Below are positions 34,680 through 41,645 of a stretch of 41,645 nt of DNA, piece by piece. Position numbers and translations under genes: made by a program. Numbering within the stretch: the first letter of the stretch is position 1; every line of letters starts with the position of its first letter. The stretch is taken from contig CALUSF010000002.1 in the NCBI GenBank assembly GCA_944323325.1, forward strand, positions 1 to 41,645, written 5' to 3'. The DNA comes from Candidatus Gastranaerophilales bacterium. GTDB taxonomy: Bacteria > Cyanobacteriota > Vampirovibrionia > Gastranaerophilales > Gastranaerophilaceae. A model generated the notes under the pieces. It made no database searches. It saw only the letters and a program-made list of their open reading frames with translations, and was not told the origin of the DNA.

Positions 34680-35933
34680 TTATATCGGGAGAATAGTTGC
34701 ACCTTCCGGAATTTTATTATCTTTGAGTGCATCTTTTATCATATCGTTAATAGCTTTTTCATGTTTTTCCATATAAGCTTTGAATTTGTCTGATTTACCG
34801 TCATAGAATACGCCGCCTATAGTTATACCGTCAGCCTTTCCGTCAACAACTCTGATTAGATTATTTCCGTCTTGCATATTGAAGGTTCCGATTTTGAAGC
34901 CATTCGGGAGTTTGCCTTTTTCAACAAAGTCTTTTCCGATAATTGCACTGATATCGTTTCCGGCTTCGCGCTGCGTTCTTATATAAGCAAGAACTTCATC
35001 TGAATCCGCATCTAAATCTTTAAGAGTTGTTAATTCTTTGATTTCGGGTTTACTGCCTCCGTTTTGAGTATTAGCATTAATTTTTGCTCTGAATACTTTT
35101 GCCTGGTTATCACCGATTCTTGTTGTATAAGTTATATCGCTTAAATCGTATTGTTTACCCAGAACTTCTTTATCTACATTCTTAACTTTTGTAATAGCCT
35201 GTTCAATTTTCGTTGCAAATTCTCTGTCAGCCACGTTATTAAAGCTTGAAAGTAATTTTCCGTCTTTTACAAATTGGGCTGTTATATCGGCACCGTTGTT
35301 GTTTGTAATTCTGACTATCTTATCGCCGTCAAATGTAATAGTATTAATTACTCCGCCGTCTTCGAGTTTGAATGTTGCACTTTCAATTTTCTTATCAATA
35401 TTTTTACCTAAGCCGGAGAGCGATCTTAATTCTTTATTTTCATCCAGCAGTCTTTGAATTTCATTCTGATCTGTTACTTTGGTTGTCTTACCGGGAATTT
35501 GATAACGCGGTTTACCGTCTGCACCCAATGTAACTTTTATTTCATTGAGTTTTTTGCTTACGCCTTCGGCTGCTGCATCATCTGCTTTACCGGTTATTCC
35601 GTTCCAAATTGCTTTAAGTCCGGCTTTTATGCCTTTACCGTTACCCCTTTTTGCGGCATAAGCAAGACCGGCAATTGTTATAGCGGCCGTAGCGCCGACA
35701 CCAAGGATTGTACCTGTGTTATTGCTTTCGCTGTAATCCGCCTTTGGAAGATTTGCCAGTTCTTCGTCAGAACCTTTAAATGCGGGTTCGCTTGCTGTTG
35801 CTGCTTGACCTGCTCCTTGGGTTTCGTTACCGGCCTGAGCTTGGAGAAGAGCGTAATAATTAGGACTGTTTAATGCGTACATCATATACGGATCGTACCC
35901 TCCCAGTGAGGAAATTGCATAATTGCCGCCCAT
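34680..35933 (-). CDS. Cysteine-free membrane protein with Tyr-rich N-terminus
   Basis: The 417-residue product starts MGGNYAISSLGGYDPYMMYALNSPN, a Tyr/Asn/Gly-rich head, then a Gln/Ala-rich linker and PAFKGS at about 50-55. A single hydrophobic helix lies at about 74-94, followed by a long soluble part (about 120-417) that is charged and beta-rich with several GGVINTITFDGDKIVRI-like segments. No cysteine is present. The lone transmembrane helix after about 73 polar residues is unlike a signal peptide. It is convergent with the coiled-coil gene at 33273. A role as a membrane-tethered surface component or effector-like protein is possible, but nothing in it identifies a function. Confidence 0.78.
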   Translation of the reverse strand: MGGNYAISSLGGYDPYMMYALNSPNYYALLQAQAGNETQGAGQAATASEPAFKGSDEELANLPKADYSESNNTGTILGVGATAAITIAGLAYAAKRGNGKGIKAGLKAIWNGITGKADDAAAEGVSKKLNEIKVTLGADGKPRYQIPGKTTKVTDQNEIQRLLDENKELRSLSGLGKNIDKKIESATFKLEDGGVINTITFDGDKIVRITNNNGADITAQFVKDGKLLSSFNNVADREFATKIEQAITKVKNVDKEVLGKQYDLSDITYTTRIGDNQAKVFRAKINANTQNGGSKPEIKELTTLKDLDADSDEVLAYIRTQREAGNDISAIIGKDFVEKGKLPNGFKIGTFNMQDGNNLIRVVDGKADGITIGGVFYDGKSDKFKAYMEKHEKAINDMIKDALKDNKIPEGATILPI

Positions 35934-36109
35934 AAATTAACCTGCCTTTCATTAAGATAAACCTTGCACGACGGGAAGTTCGCTTGATTTACCTTCCTTT
36001 TTGTATACCTTACATTATTTATTATTTTCCCTTATATACATAAAGTTTTTTGAGGCTGCAAAATTGACTTTTTTAACGGGCATCTTTACAAAAGTTTACA
36101 TTTCCGTGC

Positions 36110-36140
36110 AAAAAGCCGGAGTTATACAAAACTCCGGCTT
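36110..36140 (-). terminator. Intrinsic terminator for the metallo-hydrolase gene
   Basis: An 11-bp stem (aagccggagtt with aactccggctt) with a six-base loop is followed on the minus strand by five T residues. It lies just after the stop at 36157. Confidence 0.85.
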
Positions 36141-36156
36141 AAGTTCAAAAATATAT

Positions 36157-36807
36157 TTAAGCATTAATTTTAAGCACTCTCGGGATTTTTCCGATTTCTC
36201 TTATTTGACGCTCAAAATCTCCTATATCAACATTAATTGCTTCAAAGGTATTATAGTGCATCGGTATAACTTCACTTGCTCCGAGCAGCTCAGCGGCTTT
36301 AACAGCTTGTTCTATATCCATTGTGTACGTTCCTCCTATCGGAAGCATAACAATATCCGGACGGTAAAAATCGCCGATTAATTGCATTTCACTGCTTAAA
36401 GATGTGTCACCTGCATGGTATAAAACTTGGCCGTCTATTTCAAAAACGTATCCGCAAGGGCAGCCGCCATACATTCCGTCAGGTGTTGAACTGGAATGAA
36501 ATGCCGGAACAGCAGATGCTTTTCCCCAGCTGTAAGAAAGTGATGAACCCAGATTTATACCGTTTACTTTTGCTCCTTTTTTAGCACAGTAGTTTGCAAG
36601 TTCAAATATTGTTGTGATAGGAGCTCCGGTTTGTTTGGATATTTCAATTGCGCTTCCCAGATGGTCTGAGTGGGCATGTGTTACGAATATATCGTAAATT
36701 CTTTCAGGTTTATAATCCGGTACCGCAACCAAAAACGGATCAATTAAAATTTTCTTTCCGCCTGTTTCGATTTCAAATGCGCTGTGACCTAAGTATTTAA
36801 TTTCCAT
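36157..36807 (-). CDS. UPF0173/UlaG-like metallo-beta-lactamase-fold hydrolase
   Basis: The 216-residue product has the metal-binding HAHSDH motif at residues 44-49, GHS near the N-terminus (His7), a further HAGDTSL segment and a final PMHYNT histidine. This is the layout of the UPF0173 branch, whose cellular substrate is generally unknown. I chose the start at 36807 because it gives MEIKYLGHSAFEIE, the conserved family start, with AAAGGATG upstream; a longer frame would add 17 unrelated residues. Its ATG overlaps the TAA stop of the upstream HxlR-type regulator (TAATG), so the pair is coupled. A terminator follows. It is probably a cytoplasmic hydrolase of a small lactone or phosphodiester, but that is inference. 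Confidence 0.9.
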   Translation of the reverse strand: MEIKYLGHSAFEIETGGKKILIDPFLVAVPDYKPERIYDIFVTHAHSDHLGSAIEISKQTGAPITTIFELANYCAKKGAKVNGINLGSSLSYSWGKASAVPAFHSSSTPDGMYGGCPCGYVFEIDGQVLYHAGDTSLSSEMQLIGDFYRPDIVMLPIGGTYTMDIEQAVKAAELLGASEVIPMHYNTFEAINVDIGDFERQIREIGKIPRVLKINA

Positions 36808-37145
36808 TATTTCATCCTTTCCATTAGTTTCCTGAGTTTTTTGTATTCCTTTCCCCACTTATGCATTGACTCAATTACCGGTCTTAGGGTATATCCGATA
36901 TCAGTCAGATAATATTCTACTTTTGGCGGGAGAATTTCATATTCTTCTCTTACAATCAAGCCGTCTTCTTCCAGTTCTTTTAAACAGTTAGTTAAAACTT
37001 TGGCGGTACAGCCCAAATTTTTTCTTAACTCCGAAAATCTCATTTCTTTTTTTAAGAGTTCTTTTATTATTAAAATTTTCCACTTTGCACCCACCAGCTG
37101 CAGAACAACACTTACCGGGTTTGCTGCCAAATCTTTGTATTGCAT
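36807..37145 (-). CDS. HxlR-family winged-helix regulator
   Basis: The 112-residue product matches the HxlR/YodB family: NPVSVVLQLVGAKWKILIIKELL, then MRFSELRKNL, then AKVLTNCLKELEEDGLIVREEY and PPKVEYYLTDIGYTL. Family members sense aldehydes, quinones or diamide-type stress, in several cases through a cysteine near the N-terminus. Here the N-terminus lacks that cysteine, and the first cysteine is Cys46 or so in the NLGCTAKV segment. It is the first gene of a coupled operon with the metallo-hydrolase, which it probably regulates. It has a modest GGGGAGA-type site. Confidence 0.9.
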   Translation of the reverse strand: MQYKDLAANPVSVVLQLVGAKWKILIIKELLKKEMRFSELRKNLGCTAKVLTNCLKELEEDGLIVREEYEILPPKVEYYLTDIGYTLRPVIESMHKWGKEYKKLRKLMERMK

Positions 37146-37209
37146 TTTCTCCCCTGCTTAATAATATTACCATAAAAACGGACGAATGTTAATCTTTAAC
37201 AGATATTTT

Positions 37210-38127
37210 TCAAGTTGTACTTCCGTGCGGGTGCGCGGACTCGTATACATCCCTTAAATGCTTCATTGAAATATGAGTATAAATCTGGGTATTTGAAATT
37301 CCTGCGTGACCTAACAGTTCCTGTACCACACGCAGGTCGGCGCCGTTTTCTATAAGTTTGGTTGCAAAACTGTGTCTGAATACGTGGGGAGTGACTTTCT
37401 TGGGTAACTCAATTCTTGCAACGGTTTCATTTATTACATTTCTTATAGTTTTATTTTGAAGTCTGAATCCGGTACTGTTTATAAATAAAGGACTTTCGTC
37501 ATCCGGCTCTTTAACATCATATCCGGGTGCAATAAGTTTTCTTGCGGAATTAATGTATCTTATAAGATACTCTTTTGCTCTGTCTGATATAAGAACTATT
37601 CTTTCTTTAGAACCTTTACCGAAAACTCTTATTTCGTTTTCTTCCAAATTTAAATCTCCGAAATTAAGATTTCCCAATTCTGATATACGCATTCCCGTTG
37701 CCCATAGAAGTTCAAGAATTACGCGGTTTCTAAATCCCGCCGGAGTATCAATCTTAACGTTATTCAATATTTGTTCGACCTCTTCGGGAGTCAGGAATTT
37801 AGGCAGCGACTTAGGACGCTTCGGCGCTGAAAGAAATGCCGCCGGATTAGTTTCCACATATCTTTCGCGAAAAAGAAATTTATAAAAAGTTCTTATTGAT
37901 GCAATTTTTCGGGCTATTGTTGTTTTTTTGTATTCAAATCTCTGGATAAAACGTATATATTCACGAAGTATTTCAAAATCAACTTCCGTACAGCTTTTAT
38001 TATCAAGCCATAATATAAAGCTTACGACATCTGAACAATAAGCCGTCAGAGTGTTTGCGGAAAAATTTTTCTCAACGCTCAGGTAAGTTTTAAATTCGTT
38101 TAAATATTCTTTTTCTCTTTCATTCAT
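37210..38127 (-). CDS. xer: XerC/XerD-type tyrosine recombinase
   Basis: The 305-residue product resolves chromosome dimers at dif sites. It has an N-terminal SAM-like core-binding domain (about 8-90) and a catalytic domain with Arg in ATGMRISEL, Lys in GKGSKER, HxxR in HVFRHSFAT, His in LLGHAGIS and the nucleophile Tyr in TQIYTH. All five are intact. The length is typical of XerC and XerD, and the sequence alone does not tell me which it is; a single-recombinase arrangement is also possible. It is divergent from the engB operon. Nothing phage-like surrounds it, so I treat it as a housekeeping recombinase rather than an integrase. Confidence 0.93.
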   Translation of the reverse strand: MNEREKEYLNEFKTYLSVEKNFSANTLTAYCSDVVSFILWLDNKSCTEVDFEILREYIRFIQRFEYKKTTIARKIASIRTFYKFLFRERYVETNPAAFLSAPKRPKSLPKFLTPEEVEQILNNVKIDTPAGFRNRVILELLWATGMRISELGNLNFGDLNLEENEIRVFGKGSKERIVLISDRAKEYLIRYINSARKLIAPGYDVKEPDDESPLFINSTGFRLQNKTIRNVINETVARIELPKKVTPHVFRHSFATKLIENGADLRVVQELLGHAGISNTQIYTHISMKHLRDVYESAHPHGSTT

Positions 38128-38214
38128 AAGCTTTTAACGCTGCAAACTCTTCCGGATTTACTTTTATACACAAGTATTATACAATATTTATACTAAACTT
38201 TGAAGTGTAATGTT

Positions 38215-38520
38215 ATGAATATATTTAAAACATTTGAAATTTTTTTAAAAGAACCCCTTAGTATATTAAGGGATAATTTTGTGCAAATCGTAAGTATTCA
38301 GACGGATAATATTTTTGAACACAAGCCTTCCATTGATGTAAGTCTTATGAAAAATAAAGCACAGCTTACGGTTATAAACAATGAAAAAGTCTATAATCTT
38401 CTCTCATTGGTAACCGGCAGGGCAAGAGCAAAGATGATGAATGAAATTAATAAGGAAGAACATGTATTCAATCCGGAAACTCTGATGTTTGAGGAAGAAA
38501 AACAGAATGAATCAGCTTAA
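38215..38520 (+). CDS. Small protein of unknown function upstream of engB
   Basis: The product is about 101 residues, starting MNIFKTFEIFLKEPL. It is mixed alpha/beta with a basic segment (TGRARAKMMNEIN) and an acidic tail. It has no signal peptide or cysteine and I do not recognise a family. I chose the ATG at 38215 over the in-frame TTG at 38200; neither has a strong ribosome site. Its 3' end overlaps the engB start by 14 bases, so it is the first gene of the operon that continues through engB, the WYL pair and coaX. A ribosome or RNA role would suit the context, but is a guess. Confidence 0.7.
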   Translation: MNIFKTFEIFLKEPLSILRDNFVQIVSIQTDNIFEHKPSIDVSLMKNKAQLTVINNEKVYNLLSLVTGRARAKMMNEINKEEHVFNPETLMFEEEKQNESA

Positions 38521-39082
38521 TGCAAAATTTATAATAAGCGCCGAAAAACTTTCGCAATGTCCTGATTCTCTTTATCCGGAGTTTCCTCTGCTCGGACGTT
38601 CAAATGTCGGAAAGTCATCTTTTATTAACGCGCTTGCAAATAATAAAAAACTTGCCAAAACTTCTAACACTCCCGGGAAAACGAGATTAATAAACTTTTT
38701 TAATTTTTCCGATAAATTTATGATTGCGGATTTGCCCGGATACGGTTATGCAAAAGTATCGAAAGAAGCACAGGCAAGATGGCAAAAATATCTTGAGGAG
38801 TATTTGCTCAAACGTACTCAGATAAAATCTCTTATACAGTTTATTGACGCAAGACACGATATTCAAAAAAATGATTACCAGATGCGTGAATGGGTAAATG
38901 CGCATCAATTACCGATATTTACAATAATAACAAAAATAGATTTTATACCAAAAAGTAAACGGCAGAAAGTTATAGCGGAGGTAAAATCAAATTTTTCCGG
39001 CGATGTACTTCCTTTTAGTTCAACCGAGCGCAGGTATTGTGAAGAAACGATTGAATATTTAGCCGATTTGTGTAACCATTAA
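38507..39082 (+). CDS. engB: Ribosome-biogenesis GTP-binding protein EngB/YsxC/YihA
   Basis: The 191-residue GTPase helps assemble the 50S ribosomal subunit. G1 is GRSNVGKSS (about 30-38), G2 lies around TSNTPGKT, G3 is DLPGYGYAKV, G4 is TKID and G5 is near SSTERR. The length is normal. I chose the ATG at 38507 because GAGGAAG lies about ten bases upstream; the in-frame TTG at 38489 would only add six residues. It overlaps the preceding gene by 14 bases and is followed after 15 bases by a GTG-started WYL gene. Confidence 0.95.
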   Translation: MNQLNAKFIISAEKLSQCPDSLYPEFPLLGRSNVGKSSFINALANNKKLAKTSNTPGKTRLINFFNFSDKFMIADLPGYGYAKVSKEAQARWQKYLEEYLLKRTQIKSLIQFIDARHDIQKNDYQMREWVNAHQLPIFTIITKIDFIPKSKRQKVIAEVKSNFSGDVLPFSSTERRYCEETIEYLADLCNH

Positions 39083-39097
39083 TAAAAGGAGACAGCT

Positions 39098-40033
39098 GTG
39101 CTAAAAATATCTGATAAAGAAAATTTTGATTTGAACCAAATATCGCTTACCGGTATGCGTGCGATTCTTTTGCTGGGTTTGCTCGTAAAAGCACCGCGCA
39201 CTCTTGAAGAAATCAGAAGTATTTTTCAAGAGTTTGAGATAATGGATGAAACAGCTTCTGATGATATTTTAAGAATCGATATAAATACATTAAGGACTAT
39301 GGGATGCGAGATTTCCCGCGCGGACATTAAAACGGGTTTCAGATATACTTTAACAAAACATCCGTTCCAGCTTAATCTCACGTCTGAAGAAGTCAATGTT
39401 CTCAAAAAGGTTTATAAAAGAGTCAAAGACAGCGCAAATATAAAAATGCTTATTCAGTATGATGAGCTGTTTAAAAAGATTGCAAATTTTGTTTCCGATG
39501 AAACAATTAAAGAAGAAATCTACGGTATTCTGGCATTAAAAAATTATCACGTAGATTTAGTCAATGAACTTTTACAAGATTGCAAAGAGAACAATGTTTT
39601 AAAACTGGTGTATAAAAATCCGGATACAAAAGAAGAAAGCGAAAAAGAAATTTATGCTCTGAGACTTGTGTATCAGAATGATAAAGTTTATTTATACGGC
39701 TATGACTACAACAAGCAGGAATCGGTTGTTCTAAATGTAAAAAGAATAAAGTCAATTCTTTCAAGAATACTCAATAAAGGCGATATAGAGGTTAAGTCCG
39801 TTTGTGTTAAGTTTTTCCTGAAAAATTTCGGTATTACGGAAGCTGATGAATGCGAAACTATTATGGAAAAGCGTGAAGACGGGTTCATTATAGAAGGAAA
39901 ATATCATACAGAATTTATTGCAATACAAAGAATACTTTCTTTTGGTGCGAATTGTACGGTTCTTGAACCTTCTGATTTCAGGGATAAAATTATACAAAAA
40001 TTAAAAGACATGAGGAAAATTTATAATGACTAA
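39098..40033 (+). CDS. WYL-domain regulator 1
   Basis: The 311-residue product has an N-terminal winged-helix-like region (about 15-95). A middle helical segment follows, then a WYL domain (about 185-240, with LKLVYKNPDTKE, ALRLVYQND and VYLYGYDYN) and a C-terminal WCX-like region that ends with ILSFGANCTVLEP. WYL proteins are transcriptional regulators, some of which respond to single-stranded DNA or to nucleotides. It begins with GTG, six bases after an AAAGGAG site. Its end overlaps the second WYL gene by eight bases. Together they look like the PafB/PafC pair, in which two WYL proteins form a heterodimer. Confidence 0.85.
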   Translation: MLKISDKENFDLNQISLTGMRAILLLGLLVKAPRTLEEIRSIFQEFEIMDETASDDILRIDINTLRTMGCEISRADIKTGFRYTLTKHPFQLNLTSEEVNVLKKVYKRVKDSANIKMLIQYDELFKKIANFVSDETIKEEIYGILALKNYHVDLVNELLQDCKENNVLKLVYKNPDTKEESEKEIYALRLVYQNDKVYLYGYDYNKQESVVLNVKRIKSILSRILNKGDIEVKSVCVKFFLKNFGITEADECETIMEKREDGFIIEGKYHTEFIAIQRILSFGANCTVLEPSDFRDKIIQKLKDMRKIYND

Positions 40034-40898
40034 GTCGAAGTTATCCATCAAAAAAAATCTGTCCTCAATGCAGGTCTTGAAAACTCTGCAGGTTTTACTG
40101 CAAGGTAACTATACTATGCACGAACTTGTGGAAAAGTTGAATGTAAACGAAACTACTCATATATTTAATAACAGTGTAGTTAGTAAATATATAAATACTT
40201 GCCGTTATTGCGGAATAGATATTCCTAAAATTCATAACAAATACTTTGTTGCAAGTATGCCGTTCGGCTTGGAGCTTACGGGGAATGATATAAATTTGCT
40301 TGAAAATTTGCAAAATTTGGTGCGCGAAAGGCTGACAAAGCGTTATAATAAAATTTTTGACGGTTTTGTAGAAGCTTTAAATAAATTTTCAAATAAAAAA
40401 ATTGCCAGAGTTGAAAAAAGTTCTTACAAGTTGACATCGGAATTGTTTGAGTATGCGGTTATTGAAAAAAGAAAAATAAAACTTATGTATAAAAACCGTA
40501 CTATTTTGGAATGTATTCCGTTAAGTATGCACCAAAACAAAGGAAAAACTTTCTTTCAAGTGCTGTATAACGATAAAGAAAAGATGATAGATTCCGACAG
40601 AATTTCGGGTATAGAAATTCTTCCGCAGAAATTTATTAAAAATTTCAACGAACCTGCGGTTATATTTATATTAAAAGATGAATTAGCGACAAGATATACG
40701 CTTCGCGAGAATGAACATTTGACTGATACGGATAAGCCCGGATGCATAGCTGTTTCTAACCGTGGGGAGAATAAAGAAATGCTCTTTGCAAGACTTCTGA
40801 GATATGATGACAAATGCGAAATCATAACGCCTAAAATATATCGTGAAGAGATGAAGCAGATAATTGCAAATACTCTTCAAAATTACGGAGTAGAATAA
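40026..40898 (+). CDS. WYL-domain regulator 2
   Basis: The 290-residue product has an N-terminal helix-turn-helix-like region (about 13-65, with MQVLKTLQVLLQ and HELVEKLNV). A WYL-like core follows at about 150-200, with IKLMYKNRTILECIPLSMHQ and a strand pair around FFQVLYNDKEKMIDSDRISGI, then a C-terminal domain with LLRYDDKCEIITPKIYREEM. The layout parallels the preceding gene, which it overlaps by eight bases. Its TAA stop overlaps the ATG of coaX (TAATG). So both regulators are cotranscribed with coaX. A shared ancestor by duplication is likely, although the two have diverged strongly. Confidence 0.82.
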   Translation: MTKSKLSIKKNLSSMQVLKTLQVLLQGNYTMHELVEKLNVNETTHIFNNSVVSKYINTCRYCGIDIPKIHNKYFVASMPFGLELTGNDINLLENLQNLVRERLTKRYNKIFDGFVEALNKFSNKKIARVEKSSYKLTSELFEYAVIEKRKIKLMYKNRTILECIPLSMHQNKGKTFFQVLYNDKEKMIDSDRISGIEILPQKFIKNFNEPAVIFILKDELATRYTLRENEHLTDTDKPGCIAVSNRGENKEMLFARLLRYDDKCEIITPKIYREEMKQIIANTLQNYGVE

Positions 40899-41645
40899 TG
40901 CTTCTAGCGGTTGATATAGGGAATACGAGTATTACACTCGGAGTTTTTGAAAACGAAGTTATATTGGAAACTTTTCGGCTCGCATCAGATAAAGAGCTTC
41001 CGCAGGAAGAATATGAAATTTTGCTGCATTCTTTGTTTAAAAAGTACAATATCGGAGATTGTATAATAGCCTCTGTTGTTGATGAATTAAACAGAACTAT
41101 AAAAAATGCGGTCGATAATGTTTTTCATATTAATTCATTTTTGCTTACAAACAAATCTAACCTCGGAATAAAATTAAAATTAAAAAATCCTTCTGAGGCC
41201 GGTGCTGACAGGCTTGCAAACGCTTGCGGCGCTTATGTTTTGTATACAAAGCCCGCTATAATTGTAGATTTGGGTACCGCAACAACCTTTGATATTATTA
41301 ATTCGGACGGAGATTTTATCGGCGGAGTAATTATGCCCGGATTAAACCTGCAGTTCCGCTCACTGAATAACAGCACATCAAAGCTTCCGAAAATTGAGGC
41401 CGGAACCGTTGACAAAGCTATCGGGGATTGTACCCACAATGCGATTTTATCCGGTGTTATCAGAGGTTCTGCCTGCGCCATAGAAGGACTTATCGGCCAG
41501 TGCGAAAAAGAACTCGGTCAAAAAGCAGTGATTATTGCTACAGGCGGGTATTCAGAATTAATTGCAAAATATATGACAAGAAAATTTGATTTTGTAAATC
41601 CCTATTTAAAGCTTGAAGGATTGAGATTTCTATTTGAATTAAATA
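40898..41645 (+). CDS. coaX: Type III pantothenate kinase (cut by window end)
   Basis: This frame is open to the last base (249 codons, no stop) and so is truncated by the window. It phosphorylates pantothenate in the first step of coenzyme A synthesis. The N-terminal AVDIGNTSITLGVF is the phosphate-binding loop of the ASKHA fold. GADRLANACGAY and VDLGTATTFDII are the other family signatures, and the C-terminal part includes ATGGYSELIA. Usual CoaX length is about 255 residues, so only a few residues should be missing. The ATG at 40898 overlaps the WYL 2 stop. The type III enzyme is not inhibited by coenzyme A, unlike type I. Confidence 0.93.
   Translation, partial: MLLAVDIGNTSITLGVFENEVILETFRLASDKELPQEEYEILLHSLFKKYNIGDCIIASVVDELNRTIKNAVDNVFHINSFLLTNKSNLGIKLKLKNPSEAGADRLANACGAYVLYTKPAIIVDLGTATTFDIINSDGDFIGGVIMPGLNLQFRSLNNSTSKLPKIEAGTVDKAIGDCTHNAILSGVIRGSACAIEGLIGQCEKELGQKAVIIATGGYSELIAKYMTRKFDFVNPYLKLEGLRFLFELN

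Noticed and set aside
36020-36090. 22-codon minus-strand frame upstream of the gene at 34680-35933
   Set aside because: It begins MPVKKVNFAASK but has no ribosome site and is too short to support.
37210-38127. Phage or island integrase
   Set aside because: Length, motifs and core-gene context fit a Xer recombinase, and no phage genes or attachment duplications are seen.

Overview
This AT-rich window reads as chromosome from a Gram-negative, fermentative gut bacterium. The best match is a non-photosynthetic cyanobacterial relative of the Gastranaerophilales (Melainabacteria/Vampirovibrionia) type. That placement is inference. It rests on a bifunctional AdhE, an outer-membrane secretin and an autotransporter beta-barrel (so two membranes), tandem WYL regulators, and many low-complexity proteins with N-terminal NPF, FEG or FKG-like motifs. 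No marker gene in the window settles the lineage, and another AT-rich gut Gram-negative remains possible.

Layout. 1-3.1 kb: half of a 46-bp repeat, a HExxH zincin-like protein, a small exported protein, a UbiA-type prenyltransferase, an Xre regulator and a small HAD phosphatase. 3.2-8.8 kb: pheT (without pheS beside it), an Sfp-type phosphopantetheinyl transferase, a 55-residue conserved-looking small gene, a membrane-anchored TPR protein and an exported lysine-rich protein. 9.0-14.8 kb: an operon in the order GspC/PilP-like, secretin, GspE/PilB ATPase and GspF/PilC platform, with no pilins in the window. 14.9-18.9 kb: a small unknown protein, an SDR enzyme and adhE with a palindromic operator-like site upstream. 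19.0-22.9 kb: the second 46-bp repeat copy and a large repeat-built autotransporter. 23.1-27.1 kb: a 996-residue coiled-coil/GLUG-like repeat protein without a signal peptide, and a convergent two-gene operon of cysteine-free proteins.

27.2-30.0 kb is an accessory patch: tRNA-Ser(GGA), an HNH-type and a GIY-YIG-type protein, and two decayed gene remnants. 30.0-36 kb mixes a two-TM protein, pnp, a solo LuxR-type regulator and a convergent pair of large cysteine-free proteins. 36-41.6 kb holds an HxlR/metallo-hydrolase operon, a Xer recombinase, and a tight operon running small protein, engB, two overlapping WYL regulators and coaX (cut by the window end; its reading frame is open to the last base).

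How it may fit together: the C-D-E-F secretion/pilus cassette and the autotransporter give two surface-export routes. Five proteins (26113-27062, 30011-30541, 33273-34589, 34680-35933) contain no cysteine in about 1,350 residues and lack classical signal peptides. They are the most intriguing unexplained set and may be non-classically exported or surface/effector-like, but this is a hypothesis.
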